A stretch of 57,049 nucleotides of DNA from Candidatus Woesebacteria bacterium GW2011_GWB1_33_38 (lineage in GTDB: Bacteria > Patescibacteriota > Microgenomatia > UBA8517). The first letter of the stretch is position 1. Each line of letters begins with the position of its first letter. A model generated the notes under the pieces. That model worked only from the letters and a program-made list of their open reading frames with translations, did no database searches and was not told the DNA's origin. Below are positions 19,162-27,812 of the stretch, piece by piece. The stretch covers positions 97,615 to 154,663 of the forward strand of contig LBPF01000006.1 in NCBI GenBank assembly GCA_000990005.1, read 5' to 3'. The translations under genes and the position numbers were made by a program.

Positions 19162-19665
19162 TTATTTTAGATAAATACACCTTCCTGTAAAAACTCTTTG
19201 GAATTCTTTGAAGGTTATTTTTAAATTATTTTTATACTTGCCTATATTCCGAGGATCATGAAGCATTAAATCTGAGTTATTTATTCCCACAATGACGCAA
19301 AGATGACCTGTAGATGATAGTAGTTTATTTTTAGGGATATATATTCCTTTTATAGAAAGATTATTTACTTTGGGTACTATGAGTGAAACTATAACAGGAT
19401 TATTTTGTTTGACACTTTCAATTATTTGTAAAAAACTTTGTTCTCCCGCGCGATAAGCGTGAAGACCAAATTTATTTAAAATTGAAATTAGGCTATCGTG
19501 TTTCCACCCAATATTGTCAATATAATTATCTGAATTTTTATATTTATATGCTAATTTATTAACTTTCAGGAAAACATTTGTTTTATAGGCAACCAACATC
19601 GCAATACAGGCGATTCCACAATTATTAGGTTGAGCCTCTATGTAAGGTACATTTAAAATGGTCAT
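19162..19665 (-). CDS. C39-like cysteine peptidase (papain-like fold)
   Basis: A 167-residue soluble peptidase. The N-terminal QPNNCGIACIAMLVAY carries the nucleophile Cys16 (oxyanion Gln before it), GHLCVIVGI supplies the His and HDPRN the Asp. There is no ABC transporter fused, so it is of the C39_2 type. I place the start at the ATG at 19665 (MTILNVPYIE), not the upstream ATG at 19683, because the latter lies within the 100-bp repeat. The start overlaps, as ATGA, the stop of the frame-restored surface protein tail. It might process a peptide product of the cassette, but no precursor gene was found. Confidence 0.8.
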   Translation of the reverse strand: MTILNVPYIEAQPNNCGIACIAMLVAYKTNVFLKVNKLAYKYKNSDNYIDNIGWKHDSLISILNKFGLHAYRAGEQSFLQIIESVKQNNPVIVSLIVPKVNNLSIKGIYIPKNKLLSSTGHLCVIVGINNSDLMLHDPRNIGKYKNNLKITFKEFQRVFTGRCIYLK

Positions 19666-19765
19666 GGAGCGACTTCTGTCCATTTGGTGCGTTTAAACAT
19701 CAGATTTGGAGGAAAAAGAAGAATTTGATCGGGTGCAAATTCAAAAATTTCAGAAGGGTTTATAA
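19666..19765. repeat. 100-bp direct repeat, copy B
   Basis: Identical to 15140-15239. It lies directly downstream of the surface-protein stop at 19760 and encodes, in the +1 shifted frame, the missing C-terminal tail of that protein (EIFEFAPDQILLF and KRTKWTEVAP), ending in TGA at 19662-19664. It is the right boundary of the cassette. Confidence 0.95.
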
Positions 19766-21571
19766 CGACCCCCTACCGTTAAAGGCGATCGTACCAGATG
19801 TATTAAAAGTTCCATCTGTTAAATACATTCCTTCAATATTAGTTACGTTGGGATTGATAGTAATATTACCAGATACAAAAGCTACAAAAAAACCCACACC
19901 ATTATCAAGTGTAATATTACCGTCAATATTCAAATTTCCGTCTATAAAGTAGATTACTTTTCTGTTACCAAAATTAGTTGTGTTGAGAGTGGCGGTGGGA
20001 TTTGAAATTATATTCCATTCATAACCATCATATGTATCTCCATTCCCTACTACTGCATCTGGTATTAGGGCTTCAAAATAGGCATAATCAAAAATCCTTG
20101 GTTGGGAGGTTAATGTATTTGCATTCCATGAAAGAGAGGATATGCCGCCACTTACGGTATCTAAAGAAGTCCCATATACAGGAACTCCTGGAAAACCACC
20201 AGCTCCATCAGCTATAAATACATTATCACTTGGAACTTCTGAAATTATATCTTCTTCTGTGGTTACATCCCCATCCACTACCTGCCACCATGGAGAGTTT
20301 GATGGTATAGAGTCATTTACTGTTAAAATAGATGTATCATAACATAGGTCAACTACACCACCTACCCTTGCATAAGCTGTTATCGTTGTTACTTGTTGCG
20401 AATTAACATTATTAGCAATAGTTGCTGTAGTTGTATAAGTTGGGCCTGAATTATCAGGAGTTGTAACTGTTGCCGCATTTGTGTTGCTTGATGTAAACCT
20501 GACAGATTCAACACTGCCATTTACAGGAGTAACTGTAGCAGTAAAAGTAACAGGACTTGCCCCCTCTGTGCGAATAAGATTGGATGGAGACAGACTAAGA
20601 GTACAAGATGGAGTATTGCTAGTAACATTAACAACGGTAGGATTTGTTGCGGTGCAACTTAAAACATTATCAAGATAGACATTTGAGCTAGCATTGGTAG
20701 TTCCCACACTAACAGGAGAAACACTTGTTCGATATGGATAACTATTTGTTTCAGAAGCAGGACTAACACTTGCTATACCTGTTGGGCTGGTGTTAAAAGT
20801 AACCTTGACATCTGTTGGGCTTGATAACCAAACATTAGTTGAAACAACTTCAGAGGTCAATAGTTGAGAGGGGCCTCCAATTCCAAAATTCATTGTGTTT
20901 GGGGATATTTCACAGGAAGAAATATCCTGTTTTATATTACTGCTTTTTGTACAACTTCCGGCTATATTCCAAACTTTAAAATAATAAACTGTGCCAGTAG
21001 CAAATAAATTTTTATTAACGATAAGTGGTGATGTGACATTAAGATCACTTACACACCCCACAGTTGAAAAGGCACATTTGGTATCTACATTTCCTTTGTT
21101 TTTGCCAAAGGCAATATCATTTCTATTACCACCCACACCACCATTGAAATTAATTGTTACCTTGTTTGCATTTGGCACTCCCCATTGAATTGATGTTATT
21201 GACGGCGTTGTTGTGGTACACCCCCCCGGCGGTGGCGTCCCCCCACCAATAATATTGCAATCAACAACTGAAGCGGTACAAAAGCATTTACCATTGTTTT
21301 TAACACAACTATCGTTACTTGAGCATATTCCCCATAAGGAAAGACAAGATTTGGTTTCGTTGTCCCAAACACATCGAACCTTTGTATCTATATAATCATA
21401 TATAACTTCACCACATTCACCTGTTTCAGGATTAGGATCAAAATCACAACGATAGATGTCAATTCTTACATATTCGGAACAGCTCTGGGAAAAGATACTT
21501 TTGGGGAAGACGCTGTTTATTATCAATAATATGAAGAAAAATATAAAAATACAAGCATATTTTATTTGCAT
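19760..21571 (-). CDS. exported surface protein with Ig-like repeats, frameshifted at its 3' end
   Basis: A 603-residue protein with a signal peptide (IFIFFFILLIINSVFPKSIF), a cysteine-rich N-terminal region, several beta-sandwich Ig-like segments rich in Thr/Ser/Val (about residues 110-430), and a C-terminal domain starting near PWWQVVDGDVTT. That last domain recurs in CPR surface proteins as far as I recall. The frame ends early at 19760 because of a five-C run at 19769-19773. One extra base there would continue into a 34-residue tail ending in WTEVAP and a TGA overlapping the C39-like gene. It is probably a pilus-associated adhesin, given the flanking pilus operons. Confidence 0.75.
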   Translation of the reverse strand: MQIKYACIFIFFFILLIINSVFPKSIFSQSCSEYVRIDIYRCDFDPNPETGECGEVIYDYIDTKVRCVWDNETKSCLSLWGICSSNDSCVKNNGKCFCTASVVDCNIIGGGTPPPGGCTTTTPSITSIQWGVPNANKVTINFNGGVGGNRNDIAFGKNKGNVDTKCAFSTVGCVSDLNVTSPLIVNKNLFATGTVYYFKVWNIAGSCTKSSNIKQDISSCEISPNTMNFGIGGPSQLLTSEVVSTNVWLSSPTDVKVTFNTSPTGIASVSPASETNSYPYRTSVSPVSVGTTNASSNVYLDNVLSCTATNPTVVNVTSNTPSCTLSLSPSNLIRTEGASPVTFTATVTPVNGSVESVRFTSSNTNAATVTTPDNSGPTYTTTATIANNVNSQQVTTITAYARVGGVVDLCYDTSILTVNDSIPSNSPWWQVVDGDVTTEEDIISEVPSDNVFIADGAGGFPGVPVYGTSLDTVSGGISSLSWNANTLTSQPRIFDYAYFEALIPDAVVGNGDTYDGYEWNIISNPTATLNTTNFGNRKVIYFIDGNLNIDGNITLDNGVGFFVAFVSGNITINPNVTNIEGMYLTDGTFNTSGTIAFNGRGSL

Positions 21572-21631
21572 AATTTCATATTACACAATAAACTATATGC
21601 AAGCAACAAAAAATTAATATTGGAGATTGTT

Positions 21632-23164
21632 TTAGTGTGAAGATAAATAGCTAATCAATATTTTAAATCTCAAATCCAGAGTGTCTACTTGAGGATTCTG
21701 AAGTTGAGCTAACAAATCTTGCGCTTTGAACCATTCACCTGAACCATAGTATTTAATTTGCTTTCTTAGCCCATCTGTTTTAGTATTTATTGAAAAAGTT
21801 GATATTGCAGTTTCCGAAAATGATTGCCCCATAGGCATTAGAGCGTTCACATCATATCTTTCTCCTAATTCTTTTGATAGATCTACCTCATATCCAGACC
21901 CTTCCATTATAGACTTATTATCGGCTGAGAATAATATATCTAAAGTTTTACCGCCATCGTAGAAATATCTCATTGTAAAAAATGCTAAATCCATTTTTTC
22001 TGATCCGTCAGTGATCTCAACAATTTGATATTCTGTTAAATAGCCGTGAGGTATCGGAAGAATATCAACCTGATATTTGTCAATTCTTCCTAATATAATT
22101 TTATCCATTCTTACATTTTCACCTGCTATCATATCTTTTTGGCCATGGTCTTTAATCCAGCCTTCATAGGTTGTTTCTCCAACAGTTACATCATGTCTTT
22201 CCTGCCATTTTCCCCCTTCTGAAAATCTATAAATATTTGAATTTGTAGATTGATCAACTATGTACCAAACACCTGCAGTTTGTACTGTATTCCACTTTGC
22301 AGGGAGTTTGTCCATAATCTCTTGCGGGATGGCAGGATATTCTGGGGTGGGGGTTTCAATATGTGTGATATTTGCACTTACCTTAAACCCGCCGGGCATA
22401 CCGCTTTGTATATCTACATAGAAAGGATTATATCCATCCCACCCCTGAATAAGAGAAGTGTCTGATAGAAGTGGTGAAAATAATACACGACCAGTAGTAT
22501 TTGGAATTGGATAAGCTAAAACTGGTCTTTCAGTTTTTACAACTTGAAACTCTTCTGTAGGAAATCCATCTTCGTTATAAAGCCACACAATATTCTTTTT
22601 GGAACTATCTTCGGGCAAAGGAACTGTAACGGCAACTAACCTCTCCCATGTTGTCTTGTTGTCTAAATCGGTTTTTTCAGTATAAAGAGCAACACTTTGG
22701 ATGAGGATTTCGTCATCAAGCATAATAGCTACACCATTTCGTAGTTCTTCGTCTGATAATTCATACATAGCAAATCTAGATGTGGTATTGGTTGTGGTAA
22801 TTTGAAATACATCAGTGCCATTATCACCATATTTAGCTTTGGGTCTATCTTCTGGTAAAGAGTCTATTACCTTCGCTTTTTCTATCGGATTAGTTATTTC
22901 AGTCAAGACACCGTGGGCGGTAATAACTTCAATCGGTGGGACAATTTCAGTTGTTGGAGTTGGTTCAGAGGTTTGATCAACAGGAATCCAACCATTATTA
23001 CATGCCCATGCACTAAATGCTAGTGATGTAGCAGTAACCCCTCGAATTACCCATTTTGTTGCTCTGGCCAATTTTTCGTTGTCCATATTCTTAGTTACTT
23101 TATCTTCCAGTATTCCCTCCAAACCGACCTGCCACAAGCGCGAATTTAAAATATCCTTTATCAT
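21632..23164 (-). CDS. hypothetical membrane-anchored protein, lipoprotein-like
   Basis: A 510-residue protein of unknown function. A hydrophobic segment (VIRGVTATSLAFSAWAC) ends in a cysteine that could be a lipobox, followed by a Pro/Thr-rich linker (SEPTPTTEIVPPIEV). The rest is a beta-rich extracytoplasmic domain without recognised motifs. The start at 23164 gives a long 26-residue cytoplasmic leader; an internal ATG (MDNEKLARATKW) is a reasonable alternative. It is transcribed in the same direction as the surface protein (60 nt upstream). It may be a surface factor, but no function is claimed. Confidence 0.6.
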   Translation of the reverse strand: MIKDILNSRLWQVGLEGILEDKVTKNMDNEKLARATKWVIRGVTATSLAFSAWACNNGWIPVDQTSEPTPTTEIVPPIEVITAHGVLTEITNPIEKAKVIDSLPEDRPKAKYGDNGTDVFQITTTNTTSRFAMYELSDEELRNGVAIMLDDEILIQSVALYTEKTDLDNKTTWERLVAVTVPLPEDSSKKNIVWLYNEDGFPTEEFQVVKTERPVLAYPIPNTTGRVLFSPLLSDTSLIQGWDGYNPFYVDIQSGMPGGFKVSANITHIETPTPEYPAIPQEIMDKLPAKWNTVQTAGVWYIVDQSTNSNIYRFSEGGKWQERHDVTVGETTYEGWIKDHGQKDMIAGENVRMDKIILGRIDKYQVDILPIPHGYLTEYQIVEITDGSEKMDLAFFTMRYFYDGGKTLDILFSADNKSIMEGSGYEVDLSKELGERYDVNALMPMGQSFSETAISTFSINTKTDGLRKQIKYYGSGEWFKAQDLLAQLQNPQVDTLDLRFKILISYLSSH

Positions 23165-23293
23165 ATTGGCAGTATTTTACCATAAATTATATGCTTATAT
23201 AATAACCTATAATATTCTATTTATCTTCATTTGTCAAATATTTGTAAACCTTCTTCTAAAGCCGTGGCAATCAACTTTTCCAAATTCGAATAA

Positions 23294-23509
23294 TTACCCT
23301 TTTCCAGCCCATTTTGGGAATATCCAACCAAACGATTTTTTGTGGATTTGCTTAATTAACTCTGGAGTTATACTTAAATTTCTTTTACCAGCTAAATTAT
23401 CTATAAAATGTAGTCCTTTTGTTATACCTTCTATTTCTAATTTAATTGATTTGTTTCGGGGAATAATTCCAAATTTAGTGTCTTTGTATGATGTTGCTCC
23501 AAATATCAT
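23294..23509 (-). pseudogene. possible Fic-domain remnant, broken by frameshift
   Basis: A 71-residue fragment. ITPELIKQIHKKSFGWIF followed by PKWAGK resembles the segment of Fic proteins just before the catalytic HPFxxGNGR motif, but that motif is absent. At GGAAAAGGG the frame stops; a one-base shift continues for about 22 residues (SNLEKLIATALEEGLQIF) to a stop near 23230, still without a Fic motif. The start overlaps the stop of a 57-residue ORF (TAATG). It is read as a degraded gene near the HepT/MntA pair. Confidence 0.4.
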
Positions 23510-23682
23510 TAATTATTCAAGAAAAGTGATGAAACAAACTTTCTATTCACTCTTTCACCTTCCAGTTTAGTAGTTCTTACAATAATTTCAGGCATAATTG
23601 ATCTAAAAAAACTAAAGAATTGTTTATCTGTTGTTTTTTTTTGTAAATATTTAGTGTAATTGTTCTTAAATGTTTTAGTCAT
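23509..23682 (-). CDS. hypothetical 57-aa protein, doubtful
   Basis: A short basic ORF starting MTKTFKNNYTKYL and ending at 23509, overlapping the next fragment by TAATG. It contains IMPEIIVRTTKLEGERVN, with no recognised family. It sits just downstream of the terminator of the HepT/MntA operon. It could be the 5' part of the broken Fic-like unit or an antitoxin-like leader. It is supported only by the coupling. Confidence 0.3.
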   Translation of the reverse strand: MTKTFKNNYTKYLQKKTTDKQFFSFFRSIMPEIIVRTTKLEGERVNRKFVSSLFLNN

Positions 23683-23702
23683 GTCTAAATTATATCACAC
23701 AA

Positions 23703-23729
23703 AAAAACCTTCTTTGTGAGGAGGTTTTT
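23703..23729 (-). terminator. intrinsic terminator after hepT
   Basis: An inverted repeat AAAAACCT/AGGTTTTT with inner pairs and a TGT loop. On the minus strand it is followed by seven Ts. It overlaps the hepT stop codon at 23728-23730. Confidence 0.75.
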
Positions 23730-24102
23730 AAGTTTTTAACTTAAGTTTTTTATTATACAAGTTTTTTAAAACCTTTCCAATTTGTTTTTTTAGTGCTGGG
23801 ATGTCAGTCAACACTGTATCCCAAATAACATTAACATCTATGTCAAAATAATCATGAATTAATTTATTTCTCATACCTATTACAAATTTCCAAGAAACTT
23901 CGGGAAACAATTCCCTTATTGTTTGTGGAATTTTGTTTCCTGCTTCTCCTATAATTTCTATATTCCTCTCTACTGCATCAACCAACATGTGATTTTTGAT
24001 AAATTGATCTCTTGTTGTATTTTTTGTGTATTTCAGGATTTGAAGACAAGAAGTTTTAATATCAATTAAGTACAGTTTATAATCTTTTCTGTCGTTAGAC
24101 AT
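23728..24102 (-). CDS. hepT: HepT-family toxin (DUF86 HEPN RNase)
   Basis: A 124-residue HEPN-domain protein. The diagnostic R-x4-H-x-Y motif is RNKLIHDYF, the RNase active site and AMPylation target in this family. [17 protein letters not shown] is also typical. It is translated after the nucleotidyltransferase antitoxin gene, with an 8-nt overlap (24095-24102). In characterised systems MntA AMPylates the HepT tyrosine to silence it. A terminator directly follows the gene. All key residues appear intact. Confidence 0.92.
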   Translation of the reverse strand: MSNDRKDYKLYLIDIKTSCLQILKYTKNTTRDQFIKNHMLVDAVERNIEIIGEAGNKIPQTIRELFPEVSWKFVIGMRNKLIHDYFDIDVNVIWDTVLTDIPALKKQIGKVLKNLYNKKLKLKT

Positions 24103-24400
24103 AAATTACTGATTTAAGAATATCATCTTTAATATAAGATTTTAGGCTATTTTTTGTTACTAAATCCACTTTTCTGCCTAATTTATCAGACAATTCATTT
24201 TCCATTCTAACCAGACTAAAATAACCCAAATTGCTTTTTTTGGATAGGTCTATTAATATATCTATGTCACTTTTTGGAGAAAAATCATTAAAAACAAATG
24301 AGCCAAAGATACCAATTTTTGAAACACCATAATTCTTGACTAAGTTAGCCTTATACATACTAATTATTTTTTTTGCTTCGTCCAAACTATTTACTTTCAT
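24095..24400 (-). CDS. mntA: MntA-family antitoxin (minimal nucleotidyltransferase)
   Basis: A 101-residue minimal nucleotidyltransferase. [20 protein letters not shown] has the GSx10DxD active site, and the later VDLVTK provides the third acidic residue. It is coupled to hepT by an 8-nt overlap, forming a HepT/MntA toxin-antitoxin module (antitoxin first). The divergent gene upstream at 24480 begins 79 nt away, so a short shared promoter region is likely. Confidence 0.92.
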   Translation of the reverse strand: MKVNSLDEAKKIISMYKANLVKNYGVSKIGIFGSFVFNDFSPKSDIDILIDLSKKSNLGYFSLVRMENELSDKLGRKVDLVTKNSLKSYIKDDILKSVIYV

Positions 24401-24479
24401 GCTGATATTATACCATCCCTTAAAAGAAAAAACTTCCAGAAATTAGCATACAGAGACAAATTTGTGTTATATTTAATGT

Positions 24480-25316
24480 ATGTATAAGAATCGTAATAAT
24501 CGGGCTGGCCAGGCTGTTTTAATTGTTCTTCTTTCACTTTCTGTTGTCTTGGTAGTTGTAATGTATATTCTCTCCCGTTCAATTACTGATATATCACTTT
24601 CTACTAAAGACGATGATTCACTTCGTGCTTTTTCTGCGGCTGAGGCTGGGATAGAAAAAGCCTTAGTAGTAGGATCAAGTAGTGATTCTGATTTTGAAGG
24701 GGCAAGTTTTACCGCCGATGTCTCTAGTTTTGGAAATTCTAAGTTAGTTGTTTACCCTTTTAACTTAAAATCAGGAGAAATAGCAACCTTTTGGTTTACA
24801 AGGCCTTCAGAAACACCATTCACGGGAAATCAGATACAACTTTGTTGGGGTGATGCTGGAACTGGTGTGTCAAGTTCCACAACCCCTGCTATTGAATTTA
24901 GTATTTATTATGGCCCTGTTACTAATCTGCAAATTGCTAGAGCTACTTTTGACCCATATATTTATAGACCTCAAGGGGATTTCTTAAATAATTTTGCTTC
25001 TGCTCAAAATGCCACTTGTACAATAGGAAATGAGGTTTTTCAATTTAATCAAACTTTTAATCTTAACACTCTTGGAGCTAGTTCTAATCTTCAATTTGCT
25101 ACCGTAAAAATGCTTTACAATACAGCTGTTGGTCATAAAGTTGGATTAAATGTCAATTTTGGTGGTAACTCAAATCTACCTACCCAGGGATCTGTGATTG
25201 ATTCAACGGGTAAATATGGAGATTCCAATAGAAGAATAAGTGTTTACCAACTACATCCAGTGATTCCTCCGATTTTTACAAACGCTCTTTATAGTGGTAC
25301 TGGTATTGTTAAATAA
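24480..25316 (+). CDS. PilX-like minor pilus protein
   Basis: A 278-residue protein with an N-terminal hydrophobic helix GQAVLIVLLSLSVVLVVVMY, followed by ISLSTKDDDSLRAFSAAEAG, the PilX N-terminal pattern (aaEaGi). It lacks Glu+5, as PilX-type proteins in this phylum often do. The C-terminal 200 residues are beta-rich with few cysteines and no known motif. It opens the second pilus block; pilM follows 30 nt after the stop. Confidence 0.75.
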   Translation: MYKNRNNRAGQAVLIVLLSLSVVLVVVMYILSRSITDISLSTKDDDSLRAFSAAEAGIEKALVVGSSSDSDFEGASFTADVSSFGNSKLVVYPFNLKSGEIATFWFTRPSETPFTGNQIQLCWGDAGTGVSSSTTPAIEFSIYYGPVTNLQIARATFDPYIYRPQGDFLNNFASAQNATCTIGNEVFQFNQTFNLNTLGASSNLQFATVKMLYNTAVGHKVGLNVNFGGNSNLPTQGSVIDSTGKYGDSNRRISVYQLHPVIPPIFTNALYSGTGIVK

Positions 25317-25346
25317 TTTTGGGTACACTAAATATATACTGCTCAT

Positions 25347-26354
25347 ATGGTTGGAATAGATATAGGTTCGAAAAGTATTAAAATAATAGAGGCTACTAAG
25401 TCTTCTAATTCTTGGCAACTTAAGACTTCCGGTGCTATTGGATTTACAGGTAATTCTCCTGAGAAAATGATTAATGAAGATGAGTTCATCAAGGCGGGTG
25501 AATTGCTTAAGAAAATGGTAAATCAAATCAAGATAACCTCAAAAGACGTTAATGTAGGTTTACCTGAAAGGCTTGTTTTTTCAAGAGTTATTAAGTTTCC
25601 AGCATTAACTGATGAAGAAATAGTATCGGCGATTAAATGGGAAGCCGAACAATATATACCCATTCCATTGACTGAAGCTGTTGTCCAACATTTAGTTTTG
25701 GAGAAAAAAGAAGGGTCAGGTGAAGTATTAGTTTTACTTGTAGCTGCTCCAAAAACAGTGGTTGAAAAATATATAAAAATAGTAAGACTTGCGGGTTTAA
25801 ACCCTATCTCAGCTGAAACTGAACTCGTTGCACTTTCAAGAAGTCTTGCTCCCCCGAAAGGTACATCAATAATTTTGGATTTGGGTGCAAATTCTACTAA
25901 CATGGCAATTGTCAAAGACACAAAAGTTTTTTTCACACGTTCTATTCCAGTTGCGGGTGAAGCTTTTACAAGAGCCGTGGCTCAAGGCATTGGGGTTAGT
26001 CCCGAACAGGCTGAAGAATATAAAAAAACTTATGGTCTTTCTTCAAGTCAACTTGAAGGAAAAGTTAAAAATGCGCTCGACCCTGTTATGCGTATGGTAG
26101 TTGATGAAGTTAAAAAAGCTATTCATTTTTATCAAACAGAAGGCCAGATCGATATGCCTACCTCAGTCGTTGTTACAGGTGGAGCTTCATTCATGCCAGA
26201 AATTCAAACATATTTAGCAGACCTTTTAGGTTTGGAAACAATAATAGGAGATCCTTTTACAAGGTTTCATTTGGATGCTGAAACGCTTAAAAGCTTGATA
26301 CAATATACATCCTACTATGGGGTAGCTACAGGTCTTGCAATAAGGGAGGAGTAG
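25347..26354 (+). CDS. pilM: type IV pilus assembly protein PilM
   Basis: A 335-residue cytoplasmic actin-like protein that connects motor and membrane alignment complex. The opening VGIDIGSKSIKIIE and the later ILDLGANSTNMAIV and VTGGASFMPEIQTYL are the phosphate-1, phosphate-2 and adenosine motifs of the FtsA/PilM ATPase fold. IKWEAEQYIPIPLTEAV is the PilM signature. It starts 30 nt after the PilX-like gene, and pilN follows 6 nt downstream. Confidence 0.95.
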   Translation: MVGIDIGSKSIKIIEATKSSNSWQLKTSGAIGFTGNSPEKMINEDEFIKAGELLKKMVNQIKITSKDVNVGLPERLVFSRVIKFPALTDEEIVSAIKWEAEQYIPIPLTEAVVQHLVLEKKEGSGEVLVLLVAAPKTVVEKYIKIVRLAGLNPISAETELVALSRSLAPPKGTSIILDLGANSTNMAIVKDTKVFFTRSIPVAGEAFTRAVAQGIGVSPEQAEEYKKTYGLSSSQLEGKVKNALDPVMRMVVDEVKKAIHFYQTEGQIDMPTSVVVTGGASFMPEIQTYLADLLGLETIIGDPFTRFHLDAETLKSLIQYTSYYGVATGLAIREE

Positions 26355-26360
26355 ATTGGT

Positions 26361-26897
26361 ATGGATAAAAAAATAAATTTAATACCTGAAGATTTAGCAG
26401 TTCCTGCCTCCGTAGTTAAGTTAACAAAGATTATTAATAAATTATCTATTGTGATGTCTGTTGTTTTAATAGTCGCAGTTTTAGGAATTGTTTCTTTGCT
26501 TTTTTATTTCCTGACCAATCTTAAAAGGGCTGAAGCTTCAAATTCTTTATTAAAAGATGAAGTAACTACTTTAGAAAAAGTAGAACAACAGCTTGTATTA
26601 ACAAAGGATAAAATATCTAAAATAAATCAAGTTAAATTATTTGATTCTTCTGATTTAAATTTAGATAATTTTAAAATATTACAAAATATTATCCCAGAGT
26701 TTCCTGATTTGATATTAGGTGAAGTGCAAATTAGTTCAAAAGGTATTGAGATTTTAATTTCAGGCAAGGATACCGTCTCATTCATAACCTTTTTACGACG
26801 AATCAAAGAGTTTGATGCATTTCCAAACGTGGCAATTTCATCCTTTTCATTAAATCCTAAAAGTGGAATATCTCTTAACTTAATTTATGGAATATAA
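26361..26897 (+). CDS. pilN: type IV pilus assembly protein PilN
   Basis: A 178-residue bitopic membrane protein. KINLIPEDLA near the N-terminus is the cytoplasmic PilM-binding peptide (INLLP-type). One transmembrane helix (VVLIVAVLGIVSLLFYFL) and a short coiled coil follow, then a periplasm-like ferredoxin fold domain. It partners PilO, whose gene overlaps the last 11 nt. Sequence conservation is low, so the assignment rests on the INL peptide, topology and gene order. Confidence 0.9.
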   Translation: MDKKINLIPEDLAVPASVVKLTKIINKLSIVMSVVLIVAVLGIVSLLFYFLTNLKRAEASNSLLKDEVTTLEKVEQQLVLTKDKISKINQVKLFDSSDLNLDNFKILQNIIPEFPDLILGEVQISSKGIEILISGKDTVSFITFLRRIKEFDAFPNVAISSFSLNPKSGISLNLIYGI

Positions 26898-27564
26898 TAA
26901 TACTAACAGTAAAATTAAATATCTAAGTAAACCAATTATTATTTTAACTGCCGTTGTCTCCATGTTAACTTTTAGTATTTTTTTTGGTATAAATCAGGTA
27001 AATGATGTAAACCAAAAAGTTAATTCTGCAAATGTTTCGAATAACCAGCTTGTTCAAAAAATAGATGTTTTAAAAGATGTCCAAGAAGTCATTTCAGACG
27101 GGGTAAGCTTTGCTGAAATTGCACTACCAAGTAAAGGGGTAATACTTTTTGGTATGAGTCAAGTTAAAAATAAGGCAGATTCATTAGGTTTAACAATTCA
27201 AAATTTAAAAGTGTCAAGTGCGACAGGTGAAACTAATGGGATTGAAAAGGTTTCTATCTCTTTTGATATTAGTGGTGATAATTCAAACCTATTTTTATTT
27301 TTAGATTCATTTGAAAAAACACTTCCGCTTGCCAAGGTAAATAAGATGTCGTTAATCGGTCAAGATGAAAATTATTTAGCAACAGTTACGCTAGATTTTT
27401 ATTCTGCTAGTCCGTTGAAGAAAATTCCTTCGCTAACAGGTCAGATAAACGGATTGACAAATGAGGAAATGATGATTTTACAGGAATTATCTGAATATGA
27501 AGTTCCCGAGTTTGGAATACCCACTGTTAATGAATTCCCTGCTAGAGAAGATATATTTAACTAA
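26887..27564 (+). CDS. pilO: type IV pilus assembly protein PilO
   Basis: A 225-residue bitopic protein. It has a short cytoplasmic tail, one transmembrane helix (IIILTAVVSMLTFSIFFGI), a coiled-coil and a small alpha-beta domain. It overlaps pilN by 11 nt and forms the PilN-PilO heterodimer. The final 45 residues, including a Glu-rich NGLTNEEMMILQELSEY segment, may contact other parts of the machine. No secretin or PilP gene follows, consistent with a single-membrane envelope. The gene is convergent with khpA (8-nt overlap). Confidence 0.88.
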   Translation: MEYNNTNSKIKYLSKPIIILTAVVSMLTFSIFFGINQVNDVNQKVNSANVSNNQLVQKIDVLKDVQEVISDGVSFAEIALPSKGVILFGMSQVKNKADSLGLTIQNLKVSSATGETNGIEKVSISFDISGDNSNLFLFLDSFEKTLPLAKVNKMSLIGQDENYLATVTLDFYSASPLKKIPSLTGQINGLTNEEMMILQELSEYEVPEFGIPTVNEFPAREDIFN

Positions 27565-27811
27565 CAAGGTCAGTATTCTTGCTAGGATTAACTAAAAGAA
27601 TTATTTTTTTCTTTTCTAAAGTTGCCTTAATTCTAAGTATGTTCCTAATAGCTTTAATAATTTTTCCTTGTTTTCCAATAATCATTCCCCCGTCTTCATC
27701 TTTTGTTTTAACAGTTAATGTTACTAGAGATCCATTATCTTCTTCTAAAATCTCAAACTTAACATCTTTACCAAGGATATTTTTAATTATAAATTCAAGT
27801 AAATCTTTCAT
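27557..27811 (-). CDS. khpA: KH-domain RNA-binding protein KhpA
   Basis: An 84-residue single KH-domain protein. The GxxG loop is GKQG in DEDGGMIIGKQGKIIKAI. It binds RNA and, in Gram-positives, works with KhpB in cell elongation control. I start at the ATG at 27811, immediately downstream of the rpsP stop (one base apart); a longer reading to 27841 would run into rpsP. The rpsP-khpA order is widely conserved. Confidence 0.9.
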   Translation of the reverse strand: MKDLLEFIIKNILGKDVKFEILEEDNGSLVTLTVKTKDEDGGMIIGKQGKIIKAIRNILRIKATLEKKKIILLVNPSKNTDLVS

Positions 27812-27812
27812 A

